DNA of 35,363 nucleotides from JBAZCO01 sp041654915 (GTDB lineage Bacteria; Bacillota; Clostridia; Christensenellales; DTU072): assembly GCA_041654915.1 (NCBI GenBank), contig JBAZCO010000005.1, forward strand, positions 1 through 35,363, in the 5' to 3' direction. Positions 1 to 7,756 of the stretch are shown here, in pieces. The notes under the pieces are model-generated. The model saw only the letters and a program-made list of their open reading frames with translations, did no database searches and had not been told where the DNA came from. Every line of letters starts with the position of its first letter. Within the stretch, counting starts at the first letter, position 1. A program made the position numbers and the translations under genes.

Positions 1-1
1 G

Positions 2-106
2 CTTAAAAAAGAATACGCAAACGACGGCTTGCACCCCAACGCAACTGCTTACAAAATAATATCCAATCACCTCACCCCAATAATCACGGCTCTTATAGGA
101 GCATAA
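2..106 (+). CDS. SGNH/GDSL-family hydrolase, C-terminal fragment
   Basis: The first bases are the 3' end of a gene that begins before the window. Reading from base 2, 34 codons run to TAA at 104-106. The peptide contains DGLHPNATAY, which matches block V of SGNH/GDSL hydrolases, where Asp and His of D-x-x-H complete the Ser-Asp-His triad. Family members are esterases or lipases acting on acyl or acetyl groups of lipids, peptidoglycan or polysaccharides. The substrate cannot be told from this tail. The short length and window-edge position leave the family call moderately sure. Confidence 0.7.
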   Translation, partial: LKKEYANDGLHPNATAYKIISNHLTPIITALIGA

Positions 107-114
107 AATAAAAA

Positions 115-143
115 CTTCCGCCTGCCAAATATTGTGTTATAAT
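115..143 (+). promoter_or_regulatory. Candidate extended -10 promoter for the mechanosensitive channel gene
   Basis: TGTTATAAT at 135-143 is a full extended -10 element (TGn followed by TATAAT). The -35 region (CTTCCG at 115-120, 17 nt upstream) is poor, as is usual for extended -10 promoters. It sits about 100 nt upstream of the ATG at 242, followed by an AT-rich leader. Confidence 0.5.
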
Positions 144-241
144 ATACTAGTAGGTCAAGTTTAGTATCCCTAAAGTAGAGTTTATAAATAAATATACATA
201 TATTAAACAACACTATTAAAGGTAAGGAGGCAAGAATAAAT

Positions 242-1495
242 ATGTTAGAACGCTTTGAAATATGGTTTAAAGGCTTATTTGCTGAGTCTGCTATCTCCAG
301 CAGCAGCGTAGCTTACCTTTTAGATGCGGTGTATCTTGTTGCAATAGTGATAATTGCTCTTACCATTTATTTTTTAGTAAAAAAGATAGCGCTGACCATT
401 ATTAAAAAAATCATACTTAAAACCCGCAATAAATGGGATGATGAGCTTTTGGAAAGCAAGGCTATACACCGCTCAATAAACATTATTCCGGGTATAATAA
501 TATACTCTCTGTCTTTTTTGCTCACCTCCCTTAGTAAGTTTGCTGAGTTGGTCGCTGTGATTTATTTGAGCTTTACCGTTGTTGCGGCAATAAGCGCTTT
601 TTTAGATGCTCTCAATGCTATTTATGATAAAAAATACGCCTCGGCAAAACAAAGACCGCTAAAGGGCATACTGCGGGTTGCAAAAGTATTTTTGTTTGTT
701 ATCGCTCTGATTATTGTTATCTCACGGCTAATGGGAGAAAGTCCCGTTTATGTGCTGAGCGGTTTGGGGGCGCTATCGGCAATCATACTTTTGGTGTTTA
801 AAGATGCACTTCTTGGTATGGTGGCGGGGGTGCAAATGGCATCTAACGACCTAGTGCGCATAGGCGATTGGATAGAAATGCCAAAGTACGGCGCAGACGG
901 TGCAGTAATTGAAGTTGCCCTCACCATTGTAAAGGTGAGAAACTTTGATAACACCATTACCACAATACCCTCCTATGCGCTGGTGTCCGATTCTTTTAAG
1001 AATTGGCGGGGAATGTTTGTGTCTGGAGGCAGACGGATAAAGCGGGCAATATATATTGATGTGGAAAGCGTAGAGTTCTGCTCGGACTCCTTGCTGGAAA
1101 GTTTGGAAAAAATAGCGTATCTAAAAGACTATATAGCAGAAAGAAGTGAGGAAATCCGCCTATATAATTTGGAAAAAAATATTGATACCTCTATGCCCGT
1201 AAACGGCAGACGGATGACAAATATAGGTGTATTTAGGCGCTATATCACCGAATATCTAAAAAACCACCCCAAAATACACAAAGATATGATAACTATGGTG
1301 CGCCAACTTGCCCCCGGCAAGGACGGTATCCCTTTGGAGATTTATGCCTTTACCGACGACACCGCTTGGGTTAACCACGAAAATATTATGTCGGATATCT
1401 TTGACCACCTCTTTGCCGTTGTACCCTATTTTAATTTGAGAATATTCCAAGAACCCTCGGGGAGAGATATCTCGGGGCTAAAAAAATTGGACTAG
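242..1495 (+). CDS. YbdG-type mechanosensitive ion channel (MscS superfamily)
   Basis: This 417-residue membrane protein is of YbdG/MscM type: about five hydrophobic helices, then the MscS pore-lining helix and beta domain. The stretch from about 205 to 275 (DLVRIGDWIEMP, then IPSYALVSDSFKNWRGM and SGGRRIKRAI) is the characteristic YbdG signature, and the length matches E. coli YbdG. Such channels open at moderate membrane tension and protect against osmotic downshock. The start is backed by AAGGAGG at 224-230. It appears monocistronic: an extended -10 promoter lies upstream and 350 bp of regulatory DNA separates it from feo. Family is sure; conductance class is inference. Confidence 0.9.
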   Translation: MLERFEIWFKGLFAESAISSSSVAYLLDAVYLVAIVIIALTIYFLVKKIALTIIKKIILKTRNKWDDELLESKAIHRSINIIPGIIIYSLSFLLTSLSKFAELVAVIYLSFTVVAAISAFLDALNAIYDKKYASAKQRPLKGILRVAKVFLFVIALIIVISRLMGESPVYVLSGLGALSAIILLVFKDALLGMVAGVQMASNDLVRIGDWIEMPKYGADGAVIEVALTIVKVRNFDNTITTIPSYALVSDSFKNWRGMFVSGGRRIKRAIYIDVESVEFCSDSLLESLEKIAYLKDYIAERSEEIRLYNLEKNIDTSMPVNGRRMTNIGVFRRYITEYLKNHPKIHKDMITMVRQLAPGKDGIPLEIYAFTDDTAWVNHENIMSDIFDHLFAVVPYFNLRIFQEPSGRDISGLKKLD

Positions 1496-1701
1496 TTTTA
1501 ATAATAAATTGGCAGGCAACCCCAACTAACCTAGTTATTTGGGCTAGTTAGCCTTAAAAGTCAAAACCACAAGCCCCCAAATATTGTGCGGTGGCTTCAT
1601 AATTATTTGGGCTAATTAGCCTTAAAACTCCAAACTATTTATAGGCGCATAGAGCTTTAGCACAAAGTTTTATCTTTATGCAAAAAATTTTCATTTTATA
1701 C
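1496..1701. other. Intergenic region with two near-identical palindromic repeats
   Basis: No gene is seen between the channel gene and the feo promoter. Two related segments each hold TTATTTGGGCTA, then TTAGCCTTAAAA. Their cores are perfect palindromes: GGCTAGTTAGCC at 1542-1553 (central GT) and GGCTAATTAGCC at 1610-1621. The half-site GGCTA(G/A)TT recurs at the feo start site, so these may be upstream operator sites for the same regulator. No convincing terminator for the channel gene was found. Confidence 0.45.
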
Positions 1702-1730
1702 TTGACATTTGCTTTGCACAGATATACAAT
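1702..1730 (+). promoter_or_regulatory. Sigma-A promoter of the feo operon
   Basis: TTGACA (1702-1707), a 17-nt spacer and TACAAT (1725-1730): a near-consensus housekeeping promoter. The predicted start, about seven nt downstream of the -10, falls at the left edge of the dyad at 1737-1758, a typical arrangement for repression. Confidence 0.75.
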
Positions 1731-1736
1731 TGTTAA

Positions 1737-1758
1737 GGCTAGTTAATCGCAACTAACC
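1737..1758 (+). promoter_or_regulatory. Operator-like dyad at the feo transcription start
   Basis: GGCTAGTT, six nt, AACTAACC: an inverted repeat with one mismatch per arm, placed just after the -10. Related half-sites occur at 1542-1553, 1610-1621 and 1816-1833. Iron-uptake operons are commonly controlled by a metal-dependent repressor (DtxR/IdeR or Fur). The TTAG/CTAA half-sites look more like DtxR-type than Fur-type boxes, but the regulator is not in the window. Confidence 0.5.
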
Positions 1759-1815
1759 ACAAAGATAATCGCTGAACCTTTCTGAAGTGAAAATCGGCGC
1801 TATTTTTTGAAATAT

Positions 1816-1833
1816 AGTTAGCGTAGACTAACT
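1816..1833 (+). promoter_or_regulatory. Second operator-like dyad before the first feoA
   Basis: AGTTAG, six nt, CTAACT: perfect 6-bp arms immediately upstream of the AAAGGAG ribosome binding site of the first feoA. It repeats the half-site seen at 1737-1758. It could be a second repressor site, or a hairpin affecting ribosome access. Confidence 0.4.
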
Positions 1834-1847
1834 CAAAGGAGATATTT

Positions 1848-2063
1848 ATGATTCCGCTTGCAGTTGCGCCCATAGGCAAAGAAATGACAATAGCCAAAAT
1901 TATCACCGACACCAAAACTAAGCGTCACTTGGAAAACTTAGGCATTTTGGTTGGCGGCGAAGTATCGTCTATGGCAGATAGCGCAGGAAATTTGATACTT
2001 AAAATAAAGGAAGGGCGGCTGGCAATCAATAAGGAACTTGCAATGAAAATTTATGTAAACTAA
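1848..2063 (+). CDS. feoA: FeoA-family protein, first copy
   Basis: This 71-residue SH3-like FeoA protein is the first gene of the ferrous-iron operon. It shows the FeoA pattern: a leading hydrophobic stretch (MIPLAVAPIGKEMTIAKI), a central HLENLGILVGGEV turn corresponding to the usual 'LxxLGIxPGxxV', and a final beta-strand region. FeoA is a small cytosolic partner of FeoB. AAGGAG lies just before the ATG, and the second feoA starts 25 bp downstream. It departs further from the FeoA consensus than the second copy. Two FeoA genes before one FeoB is common in Clostridia. Confidence 0.88.
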   Translation: MIPLAVAPIGKEMTIAKIITDTKTKRHLENLGILVGGEVSSMADSAGNLILKIKEGRLAINKELAMKIYVN

Positions 2064-2088
2064 AATATTCACATTTCTAGGAGGTACT

Positions 2089-2331
2089 ATGGATAAATTT
2101 TTAAGTGATTTTAAGCCTGGGGAGCGGGGTACGGTAAAGCGACTTTCCGCCGAAGGGCGAATAAAGAGAAGACTCTTTGATATGGGCATTACCCCCGGCG
2201 CTGTTATAACAATGCGCAAGACCGCTCCCTTAGGCGACCCAATAGAAGTCAATATTAGGGGCTACGAACTTAGCATTCGCAAGGAGGAGGCATCTACGGT
2301 GCTAATGGAAATGGACGGAGGTGACAAGTAA
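2089..2331 (+). CDS. feoA: FeoA-family protein, second copy
   Basis: This is an 80-residue FeoA/SH3-like protein. RLFDMGITPGAVITM and DPIEVNIRGYELSIRKEEA are textbook FeoA motifs (LxxMGxxPGxxV, then the D-P-x-E-x-x-xxGxxLxLRxxEA block). A strong AGGAGG precedes the ATG. The stop codon (2329-2331) directly abuts the feoB start at 2332, so the two are translationally coupled. It should bind the cytosolic part of FeoB and support Fe2+ import. Confidence 0.93.
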   Translation: MDKFLSDFKPGERGTVKRLSAEGRIKRRLFDMGITPGAVITMRKTAPLGDPIEVNIRGYELSIRKEEASTVLMEMDGGDK

Positions 2332-4503
2332 ATGAAATTTGCATTAGCAGGCAATCCCAACAGCGGCAAGACAACGCTGTTTAATTATTTAACAGGCAGT
2401 ACCGCCCATGTGGGCAATTGGCCGGGAGTGACGGTAGATAAAAAAGAGGGTATATACAAGAAGTTGCCCGAAAAAGTTACCGTACTTGATTTACCCGGAA
2501 TATATTCCCTATCCCCCTACACCCCAGAAGAAATTGTTGCACGAACATATATTTTGGATGAAAAGCCAGATGTGGTTATCAACATTGTAGATGCTACCAA
2601 TTTGGAAAGAAACTTGTATCTCACCACCCAACTTTTAGAGTTGGACAGACCGCTAATTATCGCACTCAATATGATTGATGCGGTGGATAGGAGCGGCGAT
2701 AAAATTGATATTGAGTCCCTAGAAAAGGCTATTGGAGTACCCGTAGTGGCAATTAGCGCTCTAAGAGGAAAAGGGGTAAAGGAACTTATGCAAAGGGCAT
2801 ACGCTACGGCAAAAGAGCCATTTGCACCCTATTCCGTGCTGTCTAAGTCCGCAGCGGGCGAAGTCTTTAACAGGGTAGCGGACCTACTTAAAAATAAAAA
2901 TATCGACAATCCCATATTCCACGCAGTCAAGCTTATCGAAGGGGATGAGTTGGAAGTAAAAAACCACTTGGATATTATAAGTTTGGTAAACGAAATTAAA
3001 AGCGCATACCCCGCAGAGGAGTTTGACGGCGACTTTGAGGCTGTTGTTGCCGATGCAAGATATAAGTATATTACAGAGCGGTTTTCAAAGCTGTTCAAAA
3101 AAGCCCCCCGCAAAGAAGAACTGACCAGAAGTGATAAGATAGACAAAGTGCTAACCCATAAGTTTTTTGGGATACCCATTTTTCTTGCGATAATGTTTGC
3201 CGTATTTCACATCACATTTAGTGGAGATTTTTTATATCTCTCTTGGTATGGGGTAGAGCCTGTGGAGTCGCTTGGCGTGTTTTTGCAAAGCCAACTAGGC
3301 AACCTTATGGGTATTATTATGGATGCCGTATCCGACGGTCTGGAAAGCGCCGCCCCTTGGGTGTCAAGCTTGCTTGTGGACGGGCTTTTGTCGGGGCTTG
3401 ATGCGGTGCTTTCTTTCTTGCCCCAAATATTACTTCTTTATTTATTCTTATCCATTCTTGAGGACAGCGGCTATATGGCCCGTGTGGCTTTTATTATGGA
3501 CAGAGCGTTTAGGCGGTTTGGTATGTCGGGCAAGGCATTCCTCCCCTTACTGATGTGCTTTGGCTGTGCCGTTCCCGGCATTATCGCCACAAGAGCGCTG
3601 GAAAACGAAAGAGAAAGAAGAATAGCAATAACTATTTCCCCATTCTTTTCTTGCGGGGCAAAACTTCCCATATGGGGAACATTTGCCGCAACTATGTTTC
3701 TCAACAGAGGGGGCGAAGTTGTCGTATTTGGTATGTATGTGCTAGGGCTTGCTGTTGCAATACTGCTATCAATATTAATGCACAAGATGAGCAAGAAAAA
3801 GGATGTAGCCCCCTTTATTATGGAACTTCCCGCATATAGATTACCCCAACCCAAAAGCACGGCAATACATCTATGGCAAAAACTAAAGCACTATGTGGTA
3901 AGAGTTGCAACAATTATTGCAGGTGCAATCGTTGTCATCTGGGCGCTGTCCACATTTAATTTCCGCTTTGAAATGGTGGAAGATAACGCAAATAGTATAA
4001 TAGGAATAATCAGCCGTGGCATACAGTGGTTGTTTGTACCTCTTGGCTTTGGTATGGGCGAAAGCGGTTGGAAATTTGTTGTTGCCGCCTTCACAGGTCT
4101 TATTGCCAAAGAAATGGTTGTGGCAACAATGGGCGTCTTTGCAGGTATGGATGCCGACCCTCTGGAAATGGAGGCGGGTGAGCTTGCCGCAACCCCAATT
4201 GCACTTCTCATATCCACGCTTTCTATTCCCGCAGGGCTTGCATTTATGGCATTTAACCTACTGTCTGTACCCTGTATGGCGGCGGTGGGCGCTGCAAGCG
4301 GCGAACTCAGAAGTCGCAAAAAGCTTTGGAGCGCAATAGCAATCTGGATGGGTACGGCATATGTGGTTGCCGCCGCAATATATTGGATTGGCACTTATTG
4401 GTGGATAGGTCTGATATTAGCGGTAGTGCTAGCGGTGATTATTACATACTTTGCACTAAAGAAAAAGGGCATAGATATATTTAAAAAGCTAAAAAAGGCA
4501 TAA
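2332..4503 (+). CDS. feoB: Ferrous iron transporter FeoB
   Basis: This 723-residue GTP-driven Fe2+ importer has a G domain followed by a membrane domain. The G motifs are intact: G1 GNPNSGKTT (7-15), G2 threonine in the GNWPGVTV segment (about 34), G3 DLPG (53-56), G4 NMID (113-116) and G5 SA (142-143). From about residue 275 follow the core helices with two gate regions, including PLLMCFGCAVPGI and the SPFFSCGAKLPIW segment with conserved cysteines. The ATG follows the feoA stop without a gap, and GGAGGTGA at the end of feoA serves as ribosome binding site. Length and motifs are normal. Confidence 0.97.
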   Translation: MKFALAGNPNSGKTTLFNYLTGSTAHVGNWPGVTVDKKEGIYKKLPEKVTVLDLPGIYSLSPYTPEEIVARTYILDEKPDVVINIVDATNLERNLYLTTQLLELDRPLIIALNMIDAVDRSGDKIDIESLEKAIGVPVVAISALRGKGVKELMQRAYATAKEPFAPYSVLSKSAAGEVFNRVADLLKNKNIDNPIFHAVKLIEGDELEVKNHLDIISLVNEIKSAYPAEEFDGDFEAVVADARYKYITERFSKLFKKAPRKEELTRSDKIDKVLTHKFFGIPIFLAIMFAVFHITFSGDFLYLSWYGVEPVESLGVFLQSQLGNLMGIIMDAVSDGLESAAPWVSSLLVDGLLSGLDAVLSFLPQILLLYLFLSILEDSGYMARVAFIMDRAFRRFGMSGKAFLPLLMCFGCAVPGIIATRALENERERRIAITISPFFSCGAKLPIWGTFAATMFLNRGGEVVVFGMYVLGLAVAILLSILMHKMSKKKDVAPFIMELPAYRLPQPKSTAIHLWQKLKHYVVRVATIIAGAIVVIWALSTFNFRFEMVEDNANSIIGIISRGIQWLFVPLGFGMGESGWKFVVAAFTGLIAKEMVVATMGVFAGMDADPLEMEAGELAATPIALLISTLSIPAGLAFMAFNLLSVPCMAAVGAASGELRSRKKLWSAIAIWMGTAYVVAAAIYWIGTYWWIGLILAVVLAVIITYFALKKKGIDIFKKLKKA

Positions 4504-4546
4504 ACCCCAAAGCCATTGCCTATCAATAGTAAAAAGGAGTTAATTT

Positions 4547-4753
4547 ATGGGTACGATAGAGATAGTAGTTATCGCCCTTGCCGCACTACTGGTTGCCTTT
4601 ACCCTTTTGTATAACATAATACGAAAAATAAAGGGCAAGTCCTCTTGCGGCTGTCAGGAAAAAACCAAAGATGACCAAAAGCAGTCCTGCTCATCTTGCT
4701 CGGGTTGTATGTTCGCATCCGATTGTAAGGGGGAAAAAGATAAATCAAAATAA
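4547..4753 (+). CDS. FeoB-associated Cys-rich membrane protein
   Basis: This 68-residue protein has one N-terminal transmembrane helix (about 4-26), a short basic segment, and a cysteine-rich tail: SCGC near residue 35, then CSSCSGC and a final Cys in DCKG. This is the FeoB-associated Cys-rich membrane protein family, regularly found just after feoB in Clostridia. AAAAGGAG precedes the ATG. It lies 43 bp after feoB and ahead of a strong terminator, so it is the last gene of the operon. The cysteines suggest metal or Fe-S binding, but the function is not established. Confidence 0.9.
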   Translation: MGTIEIVVIALAALLVAFTLLYNIIRKIKGKSSCGCQEKTKDDQKQSCSSCSGCMFASDCKGEKDKSK

Positions 4754-4790
4754 ATTAAAAACCTACCTAATAGTTTGATTTCATAAACTA

Positions 4791-4827
4791 AACACAACCC
4801 GCTAAAATATTGGCGGGTTGTGTTTTT
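4791..4827 (+). terminator. Rho-independent terminator of the feo operon
   Basis: Twelve-bp perfect arms, AACACAACCCGC (4791-4802) and GCGGGTTGTGTT (4813-4824), with a 10-nt loop and a T-run on the + strand. It lies between convergent genes and may also stop transcription of the minus-strand lipoprotein gene. Confidence 0.9.
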
Positions 4828-4859
4828 ATGCTAGTTCGTATTAAAAATATGCCAAGCAG

Positions 4860-7484
4860 CTATATTTTTAACATCCCGTGATACAGCCCTAGCCAAAAGG
4901 GCAGGGTATAGGTGGTTGAGCCTTCTCTTACATAGGGTTCGTGGTCGTATGAGTGCAATACATAGTTGGCTTTGTTGAACTTTGCAAAAGCCTTTTCGTC
5001 TGGCGCAGCCACCACCCATTTGAGGTTTGGGGCATCAATTAGCGCTCTGGAAATGCCAAGGACTAAATCGTTGGGAATCTCTAGCTTTTTATTGTCACCC
5101 GATATGTCGTAGGTAAGTACATTCTTTCTCGCCTCGGGGATGAGGTTATGAAGGGATAGTTCGGCAATATCGTCACGCTTGTCATTGGAGGCGGAATACT
5201 TTATCAGTTCAATTGGATGCCGTGACAGCGACCAAGATGCGGTATCAAGTATATTGTTGCCGTATGCGTCAATTATAGTTTTGCTAGGGTGCGCAAGCTG
5301 ATAAATATAGTACCAAAGCGGGTTTTCGCTATATTTTATCGACTTCCACCAATCCTCCAAGCCCTCTCGGTAGTATTCAAGCAGGACCTCGTCATCCTCC
5401 ATTTGAAAGAGTAAATAATAGGCAAGCATAGCCATTTCCTCGTCCGAATAGTTTAAAAACATCCGTGTAAGAAAATCTACCCTAGGTGAGCCAAAGTCCA
5501 ATTCAAGATTTAGCATTCTTCTCATTTCGGGGGTGAGTTCGTTGTCCAATGTTAATAACAGCAACATATGGGCTTGCTCGTCATACTGCGTCATTAGCTT
5601 TGCGTATTCATAGGCGGGGTCTAAAGCCGCCATACGATATTCGTTGTGCCATTTTTCATACCCCGTGGTGTAGTGAGCAAGTTTAAAGAGCGACAGCACG
5701 ACAGCCGATGTGAGCGGTGCGCCGCCAAGCTGTGAGCCGTTATAGAAAAATTCACGGTTAAACTTGCTCCAGGTATTGGGTTGCCCGCCGCCGTCAACCA
5801 CCATATAGTTATTGTCGGAAATGTGCTGCGCCATTCTGTCCATAGTGGATGCAATAATGTTTTTAAGCTCCCCATCCTCTTGCCCCAATACATCAAAGGC
5901 AACTTTGAATAAAAATAGATGCCCTATCATCGCATCGGCGCTGGTGTCGCCCTTATAAAATAAATCATCCAAACTATAACCCTCACCAATAAGGTTATCC
6001 CAAAGTCTTGCAGGTACTTCGCTTATTGCATTTAGCTTTATGCCACGCATATTTTCGCCATTTATGTAATATCCAGAGCTATCCTCCGCTTTGGTAGACA
6101 CCCCTAGCGCTGTGCCGTCTTGGTTAAACTCCCAATGTATGTATCCGCTTTTAGGGTTGTTTTCGTCCTCAAGAGAATATGACCTTGCCCAATAGCCGTC
6201 CAATAGCCTTGTCCTCACAGCGTAATCAACACCCTCGTTTGTGCGGGGGTCGCTCCAATCGTCCATTGTGAAAGGAAATAGATGGCTTTGCTCCATAACA
6301 TATACTAACTCGCCCGTGGTTAAATATTTTTCGTAGGCAATCTTAAAAGTTTCCGCAGGGCTGATGTTTGGAATATTAAGTGACGGGTCACCGTTTTCCT
6401 CAAGCGCTGTTTCGGATAAATACTTGCCTCTTTCCTCGTCATATATGGCGTTTGGCTGGTAGCGAACATATGCCTCTGTTGTACCCACGCCCACCCTCAA
6501 ATTGGAAAGGAGGAGTACCGCCTCTGTCGCACGCATAGCGCTCTCTCTTGCCGCATCAATCTCATCTTTGGGGGTGTTTGGAGTGTTTTTTAGCACGCTG
6601 TAACGCATAAGCTCACCCACCCCGTACATAGATGTCCAAAGTCCTTCGTTCTCGCTCTCTCCGTGTCCCCATACATCGCCCTCTTGGAGATATGCGTTGG
6701 ATACCATACCACGGCGGTCTACATATTGTTTTGTTTGCTCGTGCAGGTTGTAAGCTTTTTCAATACCGCTCATATCCACCATATCAATATGGGTCACACC
6801 CTCTGCCATAATCGTCCAGATGCCGTTTTCGCCGTCACCAACTATGCCCAGCAATACTCCGTCATACTTATAAAAATAGCGGTCACCCATAAATCTCTGC
6901 TCTCTATCACGGGAGTTGGGTGCATTTTCGTCCACCCTAAGCACTCCGTAATCGGTGATTGTCCATACTGCGCCGTCTTTGGTGGTTGCCGTTTGGTAAC
7001 TGCTGTAATCGGTGATGCCGCTAACTTCGGCAGGAACTCCATCGTCACCTGTGGGATAGCGGGTAACTATCTTTTGCAATACGCTGTTTAGCTCGACAGC
7101 TGTCCCTTGAAAACTTACCGTCCGCACAGATGTTCCTTTATTCTTGGACTCCTTTACAACACGAAGTTTAACTGTTGCTTTGTCGCCGCCCTCCGTCTTG
7201 GCTGTGATGCGCACATTGCCTTTTTTGAGCGCCGTCACCCTCCCCCAACTGTCGATAGATGCCCTATTTTTGTTGGAAACTTCAAATGTAAGACGGCGGT
7301 CTGTCACACCGCTATCAAAAGCATAGTCTATACTGCGGGAGTCGCCCACTTCAAGCTCCCAATCCTCGGGTACGATTAGGCGAAAAGTTTCGCCTTCGCT
7401 TGCTGCCTTGCAACCAAACATTGCGGAAACTAGAATAAAGCTTAAAATTAGTATCAATAATATTAAAATAGTTTTCTTTTTCAT
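4860..7484 (-). CDS. Large lipoprotein with Ig-like (BIG2-type) domain; function unknown
   Basis: This 874-residue predicted surface lipoprotein starts with a charged N-terminus, a hydrophobic core and Cys25 in a relaxed lipobox (AMFGC). Residues about 34-112 resemble a BIG2 bacterial Ig-like domain (a VSNKN-S-ID--GRVTALKKGNVRITA pattern). Between 170 and 290, three segments (WTITDYGVLRVD at 174-185, GIWTIMAEGVTHID at 221-234, GLWTSMYGVG at 281-290) look like two-component-regulator-propeller strands. The remaining ~580 residues are mostly helical, rich in Trp/Tyr and acidic residues, possibly an alpha/alpha barrel. No catalytic motif was recognised. AGAGGT precedes the ATG. A carbohydrate-related role is only a guess. 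Confidence 0.8.
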   Translation of the reverse strand: MKKKTILILLILILSFILVSAMFGCKAASEGETFRLIVPEDWELEVGDSRSIDYAFDSGVTDRRLTFEVSNKNRASIDSWGRVTALKKGNVRITAKTEGGDKATVKLRVVKESKNKGTSVRTVSFQGTAVELNSVLQKIVTRYPTGDDGVPAEVSGITDYSSYQTATTKDGAVWTITDYGVLRVDENAPNSRDREQRFMGDRYFYKYDGVLLGIVGDGENGIWTIMAEGVTHIDMVDMSGIEKAYNLHEQTKQYVDRRGMVSNAYLQEGDVWGHGESENEGLWTSMYGVGELMRYSVLKNTPNTPKDEIDAARESAMRATEAVLLLSNLRVGVGTTEAYVRYQPNAIYDEERGKYLSETALEENGDPSLNIPNISPAETFKIAYEKYLTTGELVYVMEQSHLFPFTMDDWSDPRTNEGVDYAVRTRLLDGYWARSYSLEDENNPKSGYIHWEFNQDGTALGVSTKAEDSSGYYINGENMRGIKLNAISEVPARLWDNLIGEGYSLDDLFYKGDTSADAMIGHLFLFKVAFDVLGQEDGELKNIIASTMDRMAQHISDNNYMVVDGGGQPNTWSKFNREFFYNGSQLGGAPLTSAVVLSLFKLAHYTTGYEKWHNEYRMAALDPAYEYAKLMTQYDEQAHMLLLLTLDNELTPEMRRMLNLELDFGSPRVDFLTRMFLNYSDEEMAMLAYYLLFQMEDDEVLLEYYREGLEDWWKSIKYSENPLWYYIYQLAHPSKTIIDAYGNNILDTASWSLSRHPIELIKYSASNDKRDDIAELSLHNLIPEARKNVLTYDISGDNKKLEIPNDLVLGISRALIDAPNLKWVVAAPDEKAFAKFNKANYVLHSYDHEPYVREGSTTYTLPFWLGLYHGMLKI

Positions 7485-7586
7485 TATTACCTCTCAAAAA
7501 AAACGATATTTACCACTTGGAAAATGAATATTTACCGCAAGACAAAATAGTGGCAATATTGGCTAGCTTCATTTTACTATACATCA

Positions 7587-7630
7587 ATTGATATTTCAAT
7601 AAGGAAAATAACCAATATTTAAATTATTGG
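7587..7630. promoter_or_regulatory. Two dyads in the divergent lipoprotein/ABC exporter promoter region
   Basis: ATTGA-TATT-TCAAT (7587-7600, perfect 5-bp arms) and CCAATA-N7-TATTGG (7612-7630, perfect 6-bp arms, nearly symmetric throughout) lie just upstream of the ABC operon's -35. ATTG/CAAT dyads of this size are typical of MarR-type and similar dimeric repressors. The regulator is unknown. Confidence 0.4.
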
Positions 7631-7644
7631 GTGACTGTTTTTCT

Positions 7645-7673
7645 TTGACAAAGTATATTATTAAATTTATAAT
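7645..7673 (+). promoter_or_regulatory. Perfect consensus sigma-A promoter of the ABC exporter operon
   Basis: TTGACA (7645-7650), 17-nt spacer, TATAAT (7668-7673). All twelve consensus bases match. It lies about 84 nt upstream of the ATG of the first ABC gene. Confidence 0.85.
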
Positions 7674-7756
7674 ATTAATATTGCCCCACAAAAAATTTAA
7701 TATTTTTGTATATATTAGTTGATTGTGCCATATCATTTACCTTTGAAGGTGTCTTT

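Noticed and set aside
3471..4394. Long open frames opposite or shifted within feoB
   Set aside because: They are shadows of the feoB coding frame, with no ribosome binding sites and low-complexity translations.
7706..7756. Extension of the first ABC protein to an upstream TTG
   Set aside because: No ribosome binding site before the TTG, whereas GAAGGTG precedes the ATG at 7757 and the protein then starts like other half-transporters.
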